Part shown: in pieces, positions 54,174-63,275 of the stretch
Layout of the letters: each line of letters opens with the position of its first letter
Numbering within the stretch: the first letter of the stretch is position 1
DNA from: Halosaccharopolyspora lacisalsi
GTDB taxonomy: Bacteria > Actinomycetota > Actinomycetes > Mycobacteriales > Pseudonocardiaceae
Direction: 5' to 3'
Assembly (NCBI RefSeq): GCF_014137975.1
Contig: NZ_JACGWZ010000001.1
Coordinates: forward strand, 1 to 64,000
Length of the DNA: 64,000 nt
Made by a program: the position numbers and the translations under genes
The notes under the pieces: generated by a model
What the model saw: the letters and a program-made list of their open reading frames with translations, nothing else
The model's database searches: none
What the model was told of the DNA's origin: nothing

Positions 54174-56447
54174 ATGTGGCATCGTTTCCACCCGTATCCG
54201 GGAGTCACGCTGAACACCTCCACGTCGAGTACCCACGAGCAGGAATCGACTCGGGAGATCCGGCCTCGCGAGCCGGCGCGGGTCGTCGTGCTGGTTTCCG
54301 GGACCGGCAGTCTCATGCGGGCGCTGCTGGAGGCGACGAAGGATCCGGACTACCCCGTCCGCGTGGTCGCCGTGGGGGCCGACCGGGAAGGCGTCGAGGG
54401 CCTCACGCACGCCGAGAACGAAGGGGTGCCGACGTTCGCTCACCGGCTGGGTGACTACGCCAGCAGGGAAGAGTGGGACGGCGCGCTCGCCGAGTCCTGT
54501 GCGGCCTACGAGCCCGACCTGGTGGTCTCGGCCGGCTTCATGAAGCTCGTCGGCGAGCGTTTCCTGGCTCGCTTCTCCGGACGCTACCTCAACAGCCATC
54601 CCGCCCTGCTGCCGTCGTTTCCCGGTATGCACGGGGTTCGGGACGCGCTGGACTACGGCGTCCGGGTCACCGGGTGCACCCTGTTCGTCGTGGACGCCGG
54701 AGTCGACACCGGGCCGATCCTGGCTCAGCGGGCGGTCGAGGTGCGCTCCGACGACGACGAGCACGGCCTGCACGAACGGATCAAGGCCGTCGAGCGGCGA
54801 CTACTGGTGGAAACCCTCCAAGATCTGGCGCGGCACGGGTGGACCGTGCGGGGACGAAAGGTGAGTATCGGCGTGACCACGAACTCGCAGGACAGGCGGC
54901 CGGTTCGCCGTGTGCTGATCGGCGTGTCGGACAAGGCGGGGCTGCTGGAGTTCGCCACCGGCCTGCACGCCGCCGGAGTGGAGATCGTCTCCACGGGCGG
55001 CACCGCGAGGACCATTTCGGACGCCGGGGTGCCCGTCACGTCGGTGGATGAGGTCACCGGTTTTCCGGAGGCGCTCGACGGCCGGGTCAAGACGCTGCAC
55101 CCGCGGGTGCACGCGGGCCTGCTGGCCGACACCCGACGCGAGGAGCACGTCGAGCAGCTGGAAAACCTCGACATCGCGTCGTTCGACCTGCTGGTGGTCA
55201 ACCTGTACCCCTTCGTGCGGACGGTGGAGTCCGGCGCGGGCGCGGAGGAGATCGTCGAGAACATCGACATCGGTGGCCCGGCGATGGTGCGGGCGGCGGC
55301 CAAGAACCACTCCAACGTGGGGGTCGTGGTCGACCCGGTCCGCTACGAGTGGGTGCTGGAGCAGGTTCGCCGGGGTGGCTTCACGCAGGAGGAGCGCACC
55401 GAACTGGCGGCCGAGGCGTTCCGCCACACGGCCTCCTACGACGTCGCGGTGGCCGAGTGGATGAGTCGCCGGACGGCTCCGGCCGACGAGACCTTCCCCA
55501 GCTGGATGGGTCGGACCTGGCAGCGTCGTTCGGCGCTGCGCTACGGCGAGAACCCGCACCAGCCCGCCGCGCTGTACGTCTCCGGTGGGGAAGCCAGCGG
55601 ACTCGCCGCGGCGGCGCAGGTGCACGGCAAGGAGATGTCCTACAACAACTACGTGGACGCCGACGCGGCATGGCGTTCCGCGCACGACCACGCCAATCCG
55701 TGCGTGGCCGTCATCAAGCACGCCAACCCCTGCGGGATCGCGGTCTCGGACCAGGAGCAGGACATCGCCGTGGCGCACCGCAAGGCTCACGAGTGCGACC
55801 CTGTGAGCGCCTTCGGCGGCGTGATCGCCGCCAACCGCGAGGTTTCGGTGGCGATGGCCGAGCAGATCGCGGAGGTGTTCACCGAGGTCGTCGTGGCTCC
55901 CGGCTACGCGGAGGGCGCGGTGGACGTGCTGATGCGGAAGAAGAACGTGCGCATCCTGACCGCGCAGCCTCCCCGGCCCGGTCGCGTGGAGATGCGGGCG
56001 ATCTCGGGTGGCCTGCTCGTGCAGGGTTCCGACGCCATCGACGCCACGGGCGACGACGTGGCGGAGTGGACGCTGGCGGCGGGTTCGCCGGCGGACGACG
56101 CGACGCTGCGCGATCTGGAGTTCGCCTGGCGGACCTGCCGCGCGGTGAAGTCCAACGCGATCCTGCTCGCCGACGACGGCGCCACGGTCGGGGTCGGCAT
56201 GGGGCAGGTCAACCGCGTGGACTCGGCGCGCCTGGCGGTCTCCCGCTCCGGTGACCGGGCCCGGGGTGCGGTCGCCGCCTCCGACGCGTTCTTCCCCTTC
56301 GCCGACGGATTGCAGGTGTTGTTGGACGCGGGCGTGCGCGCGGTCGTGCAGCCGGGCGGTTCGGTCCGCGACGGCGAGGTCATCGCGGCAGCCGAGGCGG
56401 CGGGGATCTCCCTCTACCACACCGGTACCCGGCACTTCGCTCACTGA
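54174..56447 (+). CDS. purN: PurN and PurH in one unbroken reading frame (757 codons)
   Basis: Residues 1-233 are phosphoribosylglycinamide formyltransferase Pur[21 protein letters not shown] is the substrate loop, and the catalytic Asn-His-Asp are in [10 protein letters not shown] and [10 protein letters not shown]. The PurN part ends GRKVSIG, the usual C-terminus of actinobacterial PurN, but instead of a stop the frame runs through GTG ACC into PurH. In relatives the two genes overlap by a start/stop such as ATGA in different frames; here one extra base makes them continuous. The gene starts at ATG 54174, five bases after TAGCCT, so it may be leaderless. Either a true fusion or a single-base insertion error would explain this. 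Confidence 0.85.
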   Translation: MWHRFHPYPGVTLNTSTSSTHEQESTREIRPREPARVVVLVSGTGSLMRALLEATKDPDYPVRVVAVGADREGVEGLTHAENEGVPTFAHRLGDYASREEWDGALAESCAAYEPDLVVSAGFMKLVGERFLARFSGRYLNSHPALLPSFPGMHGVRDALDYGVRVTGCTLFVVDAGVDTGPILAQRAVEVRSDDDEHGLHERIKAVERRLLVETLQDLARHGWTVRGRKVSIGVTTNSQDRRPVRRVLIGVSDKAGLLEFATGLHAAGVEIVSTGGTARTISDAGVPVTSVDEVTGFPEALDGRVKTLHPRVHAGLLADTRREEHVEQLENLDIASFDLLVVNLYPFVRTVESGAGAEEIVENIDIGGPAMVRAAAKNHSNVGVVVDPVRYEWVLEQVRRGGFTQEERTELAAEAFRHTASYDVAVAEWMSRRTAPADETFPSWMGRTWQRRSALRYGENPHQPAALYVSGGEASGLAAAAQVHGKEMSYNNYVDADAAWRSAHDHANPCVAVIKHANPCGIAVSDQEQDIAVAHRKAHECDPVSAFGGVIAANREVSVAMAEQIAEVFTEVVVAPGYAEGAVDVLMRKKNVRILTAQPPRPGRVEMRAISGGLLVQGSDAIDATGDDVAEWTLAAGSPADDATLRDLEFAWRTCRAVKSNAILLADDGATVGVGMGQVNRVDSARLAVSRSGDRARGAVAASDAFFPFADGLQVLLDAGVRAVVQPGGSVRDGEVIAAAEAAGISLYHTGTRHFAH
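54873..56447 (+). CDS. purH: Bifunctional AICAR formyltransferase / IMP cyclohydrolase
   Basis: Counted from GTG 54873 ([20 protein letters not shown]) this part has 524 residues, the normal PurH size. It catalyses the last two steps of IMP synthesis. The cyclohydrolase domain has [16 protein letters not shown] and the [19 protein letters not shown] motifs; the formyltransferase domain has [13 protein letters not shown] and the catalytic [10 protein letters not shown]. It may be translated from its own GTG, which is preceded by GGACGAAAGG, even if it is also read as the C-terminus of a PurN fusion. Confidence 0.92.
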   Translation: MTTNSQDRRPVRRVLIGVSDKAGLLEFATGLHAAGVEIVSTGGTARTISDAGVPVTSVDEVTGFPEALDGRVKTLHPRVHAGLLADTRREEHVEQLENLDIASFDLLVVNLYPFVRTVESGAGAEEIVENIDIGGPAMVRAAAKNHSNVGVVVDPVRYEWVLEQVRRGGFTQEERTELAAEAFRHTASYDVAVAEWMSRRTAPADETFPSWMGRTWQRRSALRYGENPHQPAALYVSGGEASGLAAAAQVHGKEMSYNNYVDADAAWRSAHDHANPCVAVIKHANPCGIAVSDQEQDIAVAHRKAHECDPVSAFGGVIAANREVSVAMAEQIAEVFTEVVVAPGYAEGAVDVLMRKKNVRILTAQPPRPGRVEMRAISGGLLVQGSDAIDATGDDVAEWTLAAGSPADDATLRDLEFAWRTCRAVKSNAILLADDGATVGVGMGQVNRVDSARLAVSRSGDRARGAVAASDAFFPFADGLQVLLDAGVRAVVQPGGSVRDGEVIAAAEAAGISLYHTGTRHFAH

Positions 56448-56525
56448 CCGGGGTTTTCCCAGCGGGTGTGCGGAGGCGTTCCGGCGGTGCGAGTGCCGGA
56501 GCTCCTCCGCGCACCGGCCGCGCGG

Positions 56526-56981
56526 TCATCCCGTGGGGAGCACTCGCCGGGCCGGTCCTCCCCGCTGCTCCCCGGTGCCGCGCCTGATCACGGGCACTCC
56601 GCCGTTGGACTCCAGGATGACGCGGTCGACCTCGCCGAGGTCGACCGCGCCGCGCTGGCGGAGCAACCGGAACAGGTCGTCGTCACGGATGCCCGCCGCG
56701 CGCAGTTCCCGGTCGCAGAGCTGTCCGCGAGCCACCAGCACCCGAGCCGGGTGCTCGGTGAGCCGCCACACCAGGGGAACGCGAGACCTGATGCGCTCGA
56801 CGGCCCGGTGCGCGGCGACCAGGGCGGCCAGGGTCACCGCTCCCTCCACCCAGGAGGTGGTGTTCGCGTTCGGCACCCGGCCGACGATCGCGCCGATCGC
56901 CACCGCGACGACGAAGTCGAACGGGGGCAGCTCGGCGAGGGCCCGCCTCTTGCCCGGCCGTAGTCCGACCACGGCGGACAC
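56526..56981 (-). CDS. YetF-like (DUF421) protein, N-terminally short
   Basis: The 151-residue product contains the DUF421 core: RPGKRRALAELPPFDFVVAV, a hydrophobic second helix region (VEGAVTLAALVAAHRAVERI) and the C-terminal soluble domain with ELRAAGIRDDDLFRLLRQRG. Family members usually have more hydrophobic residues before this; here only KPVLLYVSAVVG precedes, with no earlier in-frame start, so the N-terminus may be lost. The GTG at 56981 is the only practical start. YetF proteins are membrane proteins linked to sporulation or stress. Confidence 0.65.
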   Translation of the reverse strand: MSAVVGLRPGKRRALAELPPFDFVVAVAIGAIVGRVPNANTTSWVEGAVTLAALVAAHRAVERIRSRVPLVWRLTEHPARVLVARGQLCDRELRAAGIRDDDLFRLLRQRGAVDLGEVDRVILESNGGVPVIRRGTGEQRGGPARRVLPTG

Positions 56982-57737
56982 GTACAGCAGTACCGGCTTT
57001 GGCCGCCATCGCCCCGAGCGGGTGCCGGTGACCCGCGATGGCCGACATTCACGCCTCCCGGAGAGGTGAACGCGTCGTCGTGGCAGTTACACCGCCCGTG
57101 ATGCTGCCAAGGCGACGCGATCACCGCGGGATGTCCACGCGGGATGTTCACTCGATCGGGTTCAGCGCTTGACGGTGGGGGTCGGAGGCGATTTACTGAT
57201 GATGTTCGAACTGAGGTTCGAACACGGAGTGGCCGGCGTCGGGGGTTGGCCACTCCGGCGGACCCCGTCGGTTCGGGTGCAGGCACGACGAGGTCCGTAG
57301 TACGTCCGCACGGGTGCCACGGGCGGGCGGGTGACCACGGCGTCGGGGTGTTCGTGGTCGCCCGGTTCCGAGGCATCCGGGGGCGGTCCTGTTGCGGGAC
57401 GGGACCGCCGGCGGAGCGGAGCGCCACCGTGCTGCCGTGGCCGAGCCCGCGGCGCGGCAGCACGGCGGTGGTTTCGACGACCGTGTCCCGAGAAGTTCCG
57501 AGCCGGAAGGGGAGGATGGAATCCCGTGCTGATGTCGGCGCTCTCCGCCGCCGAGCGCCCGAATCGGTGAATTACGCGTAGTTGTCGCTCTATTGCACTG
57601 ATCGAGTGCGGGGTGTGCTCGAAAGTGTGGTTTCCGGGTGTATCACTGCTTTTTCCGTTCCCGCTGAAGCATCCTGATGGCGTCGGTTTACCAGGGGCTT
57701 CCCCGTGTGGTTGGCCCTACTTGGCGAAGGGATGAAA
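56982..57737. other. 756 bp intergenic region around the SOS box
   Basis: Apart from the SOS box I see no supported gene. Short frames on both strands lack family similarity. The last ~150 bases before the fulvocin-like gene are less GC-rich than the surroundings, with CTTTTTCCG near 57648, which could reflect transferred DNA or a promoter. Confidence 0.4.
57203..57224. promoter_or_regulatory. Perfect LexA-type SOS box
   Basis: TCGAAC TGAG GTTCGA (57206-57221) matches the mycobacterial SOS box TCGAAC-N4-GTTCGA exactly, extended to nine matched bases per arm. It stands in a 756 bp region without a clear gene, 222 bp upstream of the DUF421 start and 514 bp upstream of the fulvocin-like gene. 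No repair gene is adjacent. Confidence 0.7.
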
Positions 57738-58694
57738 ATGAACGGTGCAGCGGAACGCTGGGTACTTGCTTTCGACGCTTCGTGCGGAACGTGCCGAGAG
57801 CTCTCCGACGTTGTCGCCCAGGCTTGTGCGGGAAAGCTCGAGGTGTTGCCGTTGACGCATTCCGAGGTGCGGCAATGGCGCGAGCGGGTGTTGGGGGATC
57901 GGGCTCGCTGGGAGCCGACCCTGTTGAGAGTTCGGGACGAGAGCGTGCGTGTCTGGACCGGAGCGTCGATGGGTCTTCCGCTCGTGCGCCGGTTGGGAGC
58001 GCGTTCGACGGCGCAGGTGCTGAGGTCACTGGGGCAGCTGCGCCGGCAGGTGAACGGGTACCCGCTGGAGCCGGCCTCGATCGGTCGGGCGCGTTTCCTG
58101 CGACTCGCCGGTGGTGCCGCCGTGGCGGCCGGCATCGTGTTCACGGGCAGAACACCGGCCTTCGCCGAACGCGGTTGCGCGGCCGCGCGGGACTGGGTCG
58201 AGGCGAACAAGGGGAGGCTGCCGACGACCTACGACGAGATCACCGCCTACCCGATGGTGTATCGGCGTGCGATCTACAGTGAGCTCTCCCCGGTGTCCAA
58301 GAGCGGGATCTGGATCGAGCACCTCGACCGTTACCGCGCCGCGCACCCCGACCTTTCCACCGAACAGGTCAAGGTCGTCGACGCGGCGAAAGCGATCGCC
58401 GCGAACCCCACGCACTTCGAGTCGGGAAATCGGCCGGATCGGGCGCTCGCACAGCTGAAGGAGTCCGCCGTCGGATCCTTCGGGAAGGCGGGAGCGGGGG
58501 CGCTGCTGGCCACGATCGGCCCCCCGGAATACCGCTCCGCTTCCGGAGCTCCGGCCTGTGAGTGCACCAACGAGGACGAGTACTGCCCCGACAGGCATTA
58601 CTGCCAGTACAAGTCGAGCAACTGTTCTTTCAACGACGGCTGCGGGACGTTTGGGCTCTACGTGTGCAACGGTCTCTGCGATTACGGCGGCTGA
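57738..58694 (+). CDS. Fulvocin C-like bacteriocin precursor fused to a CxxC thioredoxin-like domain
   Basis: The 318-residue protein has three parts. Residues ~7-105 resemble a DCC/thioredoxin-like oxidoreductase with the CGTC motif (Cys16, Cys19). Residues ~117-143 are a basic-hydrophobic stretch RARFLRLAGGAAVAAG ending TPAFA, an internal signal or anchor. After a helical spacer the last 48 residues (271-318) have eight cysteines in CEC, YC, YC, NC, GCGT, VCNG and LC, the spacing of fulvocin C, a four-disulfide myxobacterial bacteriocin. ATG 57738 was preferred because GAAGGG lies six bases upstream. The fused oxidoreductase could form the disulfides of the released peptide; this is inference. 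No immunity or export gene is adjacent. Confidence 0.75.
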   Translation: MNGAAERWVLAFDASCGTCRELSDVVAQACAGKLEVLPLTHSEVRQWRERVLGDRARWEPTLLRVRDESVRVWTGASMGLPLVRRLGARSTAQVLRSLGQLRRQVNGYPLEPASIGRARFLRLAGGAAVAAGIVFTGRTPAFAERGCAAARDWVEANKGRLPTTYDEITAYPMVYRRAIYSELSPVSKSGIWIEHLDRYRAAHPDLSTEQVKVVDAAKAIAANPTHFESGNRPDRALAQLKESAVGSFGKAGAGALLATIGPPEYRSASGAPACECTNEDEYCPDRHYCQYKSSNCSFNDGCGTFGLYVCNGLCDYGG

Positions 58695-58701
58695 CTTCTC
58701 C

Positions 58702-58743
58702 CGTGGTCCTTTCGGGTCACCGCGGCGACCCGAAAGGACCACG
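58702..58743. terminator. 17 bp-stem terminator between convergent genes
   Basis: CGTGGTCCTTTCGGGTC (58702-58718) and its exact complement (58727-58743) enclose an eight-base loop, between the stops of the fulvocin-like gene and the M20 deacylase gene. It should terminate transcription from both sides. Confidence 0.85.
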
Positions 58744-58748
58744 TTCTC

Positions 58749-60029
58749 TCACTCGACCACGCCGCAGCGGCGCATGGCCAGGAGGGCGTAGGTGCGGGCG
58801 GCCTGTTCGAGGTCGGCCACCTCGACGTGCTCGTCGTGGGCGTGGGCGTGGCGAACATCCCCCGGTCCGTACTGCAGCGTCGGGACTCCGGCGGCGGCGT
58901 AGTGGCGCAGGTCCGTACCGTACGGAGCTCCCAGCGCCTCCGGTCGCGGTGCTCCGGCCGCCTCGGCGGCGTCCCGCGTCTGGTCGAGCAGCGGATGCCC
59001 GGCGGGCAACTGTCCACTGGCGAACGTGCCACCGGGCCAACTGACCCGCACCGGGTGCTCCGCCAGCCAGGGATCCGCCGCGCACGCCCGCGCGACGACC
59101 TCGGTGAACTCGGCCTTGGCCGCGGCCACGTCCTCGCCGAGGCGGACACCGTAGCGACCCTCGGCCACCGCCAGATCGGGGACCGTGCTCGCCCAGTCGC
59201 CCGCTCGGACCATCCCGATCGACAGCGGGTACGGCACGTCCAGGTGCTTCATCAGCGGATCCGGGTCGGTGTTCCGGCTGCTTTCCAGTTCCCGCAGCAC
59301 CGGTAGCAGCGCGGCCAGTTTCTCCCCCGCGTCGACTCCGCGAGTCCGCGTGGCGCCGTGAGTGCCGTGGCCCGGCACCTCCAGCCGGAAGGTCAGCGAT
59401 CCGCCGTTGGCGGCCACGACGGTTCCCGAACTCGGCTCGGCCAGTACGCAGGCTTGCGCCCGGTGCCCGCGCCGCAGCGTCGCGAACGCGCCGATTCCGC
59501 CGTCCTCCTCGGCCGGGACGGCGTGCACGGCCAGTGGATGGCGCAGCCGGACCTCGCACGCGCGCAGTGCCTCCAGCGCGCCGAACACGGCCGCCACTCC
59601 GCCCTTCATGTCGCACGTGCCGCGGCCGGAGGCGACACCGCCGGCCACCCGCAGGCTGTAGGGGTCACGGTCCGGCCACCGATCGAGGTCGCCCGGTGGC
59701 ACCACGTCGGTGTGCCCGCACAGCGCCAGGGCCGGTTCACCGTCCGCTCCGAGGACTCCGACGCACCCGTGAGCGGTGTCACGCTCCACCTCCTGGCCGG
59801 GAAAGTCATCCTGGGCGGCGAGCTCGTCGACGTCGATGCGCCAGTGGTCCACCCGCGCCCCCAACGCCTCCATCCGGTCGGCACACCACTGTTGTGCCTG
59901 CTGTTCTCCGGAGGTGCCCCCGACGCTGGGGATGGCCACGAGCTCGCGGAGATCGTTCAGGATGCCGGTCACGTCCACGGACTTCAGCACCGTGCGTTCG
60001 AGGTCGGTCGGCGGATGCGGGATAACCAC
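58749..60029 (-). CDS. M20-family deacylase/peptidase (ArgE/DapE type)
   Basis: The 426-residue metalloenzyme has the zinc ligands of the M20 fold: ALCGHTDVVPPGD, GRGTCDMKGGVAA, the catalytic EE in VPAEEDGG, AEPSSG and the final His in HAHDEHVE. The lid domain with NGGSLTFRLEVPGHGTHGAT is in place. It would deacylate an N-acyl amino acid or cleave a small peptide; the substrate is not predictable. GTG 60029 was chosen because CATACT lies six bases before it (leaderless); an ATG at 60047 would add six residues. The stop lies inside the reach of the convergent terminator. Confidence 0.88.
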   Translation of the reverse strand: MVIPHPPTDLERTVLKSVDVTGILNDLRELVAIPSVGGTSGEQQAQQWCADRMEALGARVDHWRIDVDELAAQDDFPGQEVERDTAHGCVGVLGADGEPALALCGHTDVVPPGDLDRWPDRDPYSLRVAGGVASGRGTCDMKGGVAAVFGALEALRACEVRLRHPLAVHAVPAEEDGGIGAFATLRRGHRAQACVLAEPSSGTVVAANGGSLTFRLEVPGHGTHGATRTRGVDAGEKLAALLPVLRELESSRNTDPDPLMKHLDVPYPLSIGMVRAGDWASTVPDLAVAEGRYGVRLGEDVAAAKAEFTEVVARACAADPWLAEHPVRVSWPGGTFASGQLPAGHPLLDQTRDAAEAAGAPRPEALGAPYGTDLRHYAAAGVPTLQYGPGDVRHAHAHDEHVEVADLEQAARTYALLAMRRCGVVE

Positions 60030-60087
60030 GTTGCAAGTATGTCGCATCCGTCCGAGTCCCGATGCCACGGCCATTACCATTCGGCGC

Positions 60088-60552
60088 GTGGCCGAAGAAG
60101 GCGAGAGCAGACCACCGGTTTTCGAGATCGGCAAGGACGGACTGAGCGGCATCGTCGTCGGGATGGACGGCAGCCCGGCCAGTTTCCACGCCGCGGCATG
60201 GGCGGGCGGACTGGCGCGGCGCGAGCGCGCGCGGCTGGTACTCGTTTACGTCGAGGCGGTCGGCGGGGTCGCCTACTGGTCGCCGATGGGGGTGGCCGTG
60301 GCAAGTGAGGCGGCCGAAAGCCTGGTGGAGGAGCTCAAGAAGGAAGTCGTCTCGCACCTGCGGTGGGTCGACATCGACTGGGATTTCGTGCACCACCGCG
60401 GGGATCCCGCCGTGGGGCTGGAGCAGGTTTCCGAGCAGTACCGGGCGGATCTCATCGTCGTCGGCCGCTCGCGTCGCCGCGGTGGCCTGTTGGGCACCGT
60501 GCCCGCGACGCTGGTCGTCGAAGCCGTGCGGCCGGTCGTGGTCGTTCCCTGA
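60088..60552 (+). CDS. Universal stress protein (UspA family)
   Basis: The 154-residue protein has one USP domain: GIVVGMDGSPASFHAAAWAG near the N-terminus and the ATP-binding motif G-2x-G-9x-G(S/T) in VGRSRRRGGLLGTVPATLVV. USPs bind ATP and respond to stress or dormancy signals. The GTG at 60088 lies seven bases after TACCAT, a TANNNT box, suggesting a leaderless message. It is divergent from the M20 deacylase gene with only 58 bp between starts, so the promoters are back to back. Confidence 0.9.
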   Translation: MAEEGESRPPVFEIGKDGLSGIVVGMDGSPASFHAAAWAGGLARRERARLVLVYVEAVGGVAYWSPMGVAVASEAAESLVEELKKEVVSHLRWVDIDWDFVHHRGDPAVGLEQVSEQYRADLIVVGRSRRRGGLLGTVPATLVVEAVRPVVVVP

Positions 60553-60596
60553 ACCGCCCCCGGTGGGCCGGCGGGCTCACCGGGGGCGACTGGGGA

Positions 60597-63275
60597 TCAT
60601 TCCATCGGAGGGCGTGCCGGTGCGTCGACGCCGGACAGGGCGATCAGCGTGCCGTCGGCGATCAGATCGCTGACGGTGCCGGGCAGCACGTAGGCCGTAC
60701 CACCGCCGGCCTGTTCGAACCACGGCACAGCGGTGCCCCGCAGGACCTGGACCGGCCGTTGGACGCGGTAGGCCAGGTAACTGCGGCCGGCCCACTGGGG
60801 TGGGAGCGAACGCTGGGTGTAGGGGGTGCGGGCCGCGTAGGTCACGTTGCCGTGCGGTTCGCCGAAGCGGTCCAACTCGGTGCCGGGCTGCAGCACCACG
60901 CTGCGACGGTCCCGGTACAACGTCAGCGGTGGCTCGCCCTGCATCGGCTGGATCGGCTGTTCCGGCCCCTGGGCGGCTGGTGCTTGGGCTGCCGGTCCCT
61001 GGGGCGGAGCCTGGTTCGGCGGGCCTGCCTGGGGCGGCTGCCCGGGAGGACGCGGAGGCTCCGCCTGGGGTGGACGCTGCGGCAGTCCGTTCGGTGCCGG
61101 AGCCGGCCCGGCACCCTGCCGTGGCGGCGGTCCCGCCGCGCCGGGCGCAGGTCCCGGTGGTTGTCCGTTCACGGGGCGCGAAGCCGGTTGTTGCTCGGAT
61201 GGCTGGGGCACGCCGGGTTGGGGAGAGCCGGACTGGTCCGCCCGCGGTTGGCGCTTGGGCAGCGGCGGTTGTCCCGCCGCGGGGCCACCGGGAACGGGCT
61301 CGCCCGGACGGGGACCCTGCGCCGGCTGGCCGGTGGGAGACGACGGTGGGCCCGCCGGAGGAGCCGGAGGTTGGGGAGTGGGCTGAGCGGGCGGTGGTTC
61401 CGGAGCCCGCGTCGGCTCCTCGTTCGCAGTCGGAGGACTCAGCGCGGGGCCCGGCTCGGCGCTGGGACGTGCGAGTTCCTCGGGAGGCTCCGAGTCGGCT
61501 TCCTGGGGTTCCTGGTGAGCCGTGAACAACGGATGCCCGCCCGGCTGCTCGGCGGGGCCGCGGGAGGCTTCGGCGGAGGGTTCCGGTTCGACGGGCTGCC
61601 AGGTCGGGAGTTCGGCTTCTTCCTCGACCTGTTCGTCTTCCTCGACCGGATCGGGGAGCTCGGCCTGCTCGGCCGTGTCGGCCCGCTCGGTGTCCTCGAT
61701 GGTGTCGCCGATCCCGGTGATCAGCGGTTCGTCGGTGGTGGCGGCCGCGGGTTCCGGCGCCGTCATCAGCAGGCTGCCGAGCAGGTACGCCGCAGCCTGG
61801 TCCGGACGGTCGAAGCGCAGTTCGGAGGAGCCCTCGGGGGCGGCCACGACCCAGTCCGAGCCCTCGGCCACCAGGCACCAGGCGTCACGAGCACGACTGC
61901 CCACCCGGTAGCTGTCGGTGTCCACCGCGTGAGCGCCGAGCTGGTCGTGCAGCCGGTGGAAGACGGCGTCCGAGTCGACCTCGTCCCCGGTCGCGGTGAC
62001 CGGCTCGGAAGGTTGGGACTCCTCGAGAAGGCTGTGCCGCGATTCGGAACCGAACTCCGTGACCGGCGCCTGCTCGGGCGGGACGGAGTCGGCGGAGTGG
62101 GTCTCGATGCCGAGGTCCTCCGGTTCGTCGTCGACTTCGGCGACCTCGTCGACGCGGCCGTCGTCGACCTCGTCGACGTGATGGGCGCCGGACTGGGCGC
62201 TCCCGTTCACGGTGGTGTTCTCCGGTTCCGGTGTGAACGGTTCCGCGGTGAACGATTCCTGTCGGGCCATCTCGGGGTGCGGAGGCGCGGGGAGATCGTC
62301 CGGGACGCGGGGCGACTGCTCGGCGGTGTTCTCGACCGCTGCTTGCTCGTCACGGTCTTGCTCGCCGTGGTCCTGCTGCTCGAACAACACGTTCGCGGCG
62401 GCGTCGCGCGTCCGGTCGTCGACGTCGGTGAGCGTGAAACGCGTGGCGCGAATGTGCTCGACGAGCTCGGGGTCCGGCGGAACACCGTACTGAGCCAGGT
62501 AGTAGGCCACCGCGCCCTGCCACAGCCAAACACCGTCGGTGTGCCACGTGGCGGGGACGACGGCCGTCGACTCGGGGTCGAGGAGGTCGTGCTCGTTGTC
62601 GCGCGAGGCCAGCACGATCGGAGCGTTCTCCAGGTACTGACGCAGCGCGGCGACGTCCTCCGGAGCGATGGGCGCACGGGTCACGACCAGCGGGCGGCCC
62701 TGCTCGTCGGAGTCGTCGAAGAGCCTGGCGGTACGGAACCGCCGGTGGTCGGTCTCCGAATCCGCGGAGGCGGGCTCCGGTGCGGTGAACGACTGCGGTT
62801 CGGCTTGCGGGGGCTCGTCCTGGGACGGGGCGGGTTGGGCCGCTCCCTCCAGTTTCTCCCGCATCCAGCCGGGGATGTTCTCGTCGGAGCGCGGGTAGCG
62901 ACGCAGTTCGTCCACATAGGCCGCTCGGGGCAACGGTTGTTGCCACTGCGGCTCCGCGTCGAAGTTGATGTCGATGCGGTAGCTCGACGGCCGTTCGACG
63001 GTGTAGAGCGCGCTGATCCAGGTGCCCACGTCCTGGCGGTACATTCCCTCCCGGAGCTGCTCGAAGATCGTGCGGAGTTCCTCGGAGGGTTTCCACGTCT
63101 GGGTGCTGTCGTCCTGTCGGACGGTCTCGCCCAGCAGGTCGTGGTACTCACCGGTGGCTCGGTACTCCACCGTGATCTGTTGCCAGTCCTCGGGAGCCCC
63201 CTGGAGCACCAGGACACCGATCCTGCGGGCTATCTGCTCCTGCTCTTCCGGGCTGATCGCTGTCGGACGCGACAT
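60597..63275 (-). CDS. TNT-domain protein (NAD glycohydrolase toxin family), 892 residues
   Basis: The C-terminal ~100 residues (from LYRDRRSVVLQPGTELDRFG) match the tuberculosis necrotizing toxin fold: DRFGEPHGNVTY, TPYTQRSLPPQWAGRSYLAY, the later VPWFEQAGGGTAYVLP. TNT domains hydrolyse NAD(P). Before it lies ~250 residues of Pro/Gln-rich linker. The N-terminal ~150 residues (EEQEQIARRIGVLVLQGAPE, YRATGEYHDLLGETV, GMYRQDVGTWISALYTVERP) form a globular domain often found ahead of actinobacterial TNT domains, faintly like YezG/DUF600 immunity folds; a second module around residues 190-275 has DGVWLWQGAVAYYLAQYG. ATG 63275 follows GGGAGGATG. No signal peptide. The product may be a polymorphic toxin carried by an unseen secretion system. 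Confidence 0.8.
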   Translation of the reverse strand: MSRPTAISPEEQEQIARRIGVLVLQGAPEDWQQITVEYRATGEYHDLLGETVRQDDSTQTWKPSEELRTIFEQLREGMYRQDVGTWISALYTVERPSSYRIDINFDAEPQWQQPLPRAAYVDELRRYPRSDENIPGWMREKLEGAAQPAPSQDEPPQAEPQSFTAPEPASADSETDHRRFRTARLFDDSDEQGRPLVVTRAPIAPEDVAALRQYLENAPIVLASRDNEHDLLDPESTAVVPATWHTDGVWLWQGAVAYYLAQYGVPPDPELVEHIRATRFTLTDVDDRTRDAAANVLFEQQDHGEQDRDEQAAVENTAEQSPRVPDDLPAPPHPEMARQESFTAEPFTPEPENTTVNGSAQSGAHHVDEVDDGRVDEVAEVDDEPEDLGIETHSADSVPPEQAPVTEFGSESRHSLLEESQPSEPVTATGDEVDSDAVFHRLHDQLGAHAVDTDSYRVGSRARDAWCLVAEGSDWVVAAPEGSSELRFDRPDQAAAYLLGSLLMTAPEPAAATTDEPLITGIGDTIEDTERADTAEQAELPDPVEEDEQVEEEAELPTWQPVEPEPSAEASRGPAEQPGGHPLFTAHQEPQEADSEPPEELARPSAEPGPALSPPTANEEPTRAPEPPPAQPTPQPPAPPAGPPSSPTGQPAQGPRPGEPVPGGPAAGQPPLPKRQPRADQSGSPQPGVPQPSEQQPASRPVNGQPPGPAPGAAGPPPRQGAGPAPAPNGLPQRPPQAEPPRPPGQPPQAGPPNQAPPQGPAAQAPAAQGPEQPIQPMQGEPPLTLYRDRRSVVLQPGTELDRFGEPHGNVTYAARTPYTQRSLPPQWAGRSYLAYRVQRPVQVLRGTAVPWFEQAGGGTAYVLPGTVSDLIADGTLIALSGVDAPARPPME

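Noticed and set aside
57144..57581. 145-codon frame spanning the SOS box as an SOS-regulated gene
   Set aside because: The frame starts upstream of the box, has shadow-like Arg/Ser/Gly composition and no ribosome site.
59063..59600. Open frames opposite the M20 deacylase
   Set aside because: They are antisense shadows with no start signals; the M20 zinc motifs are on the minus strand.
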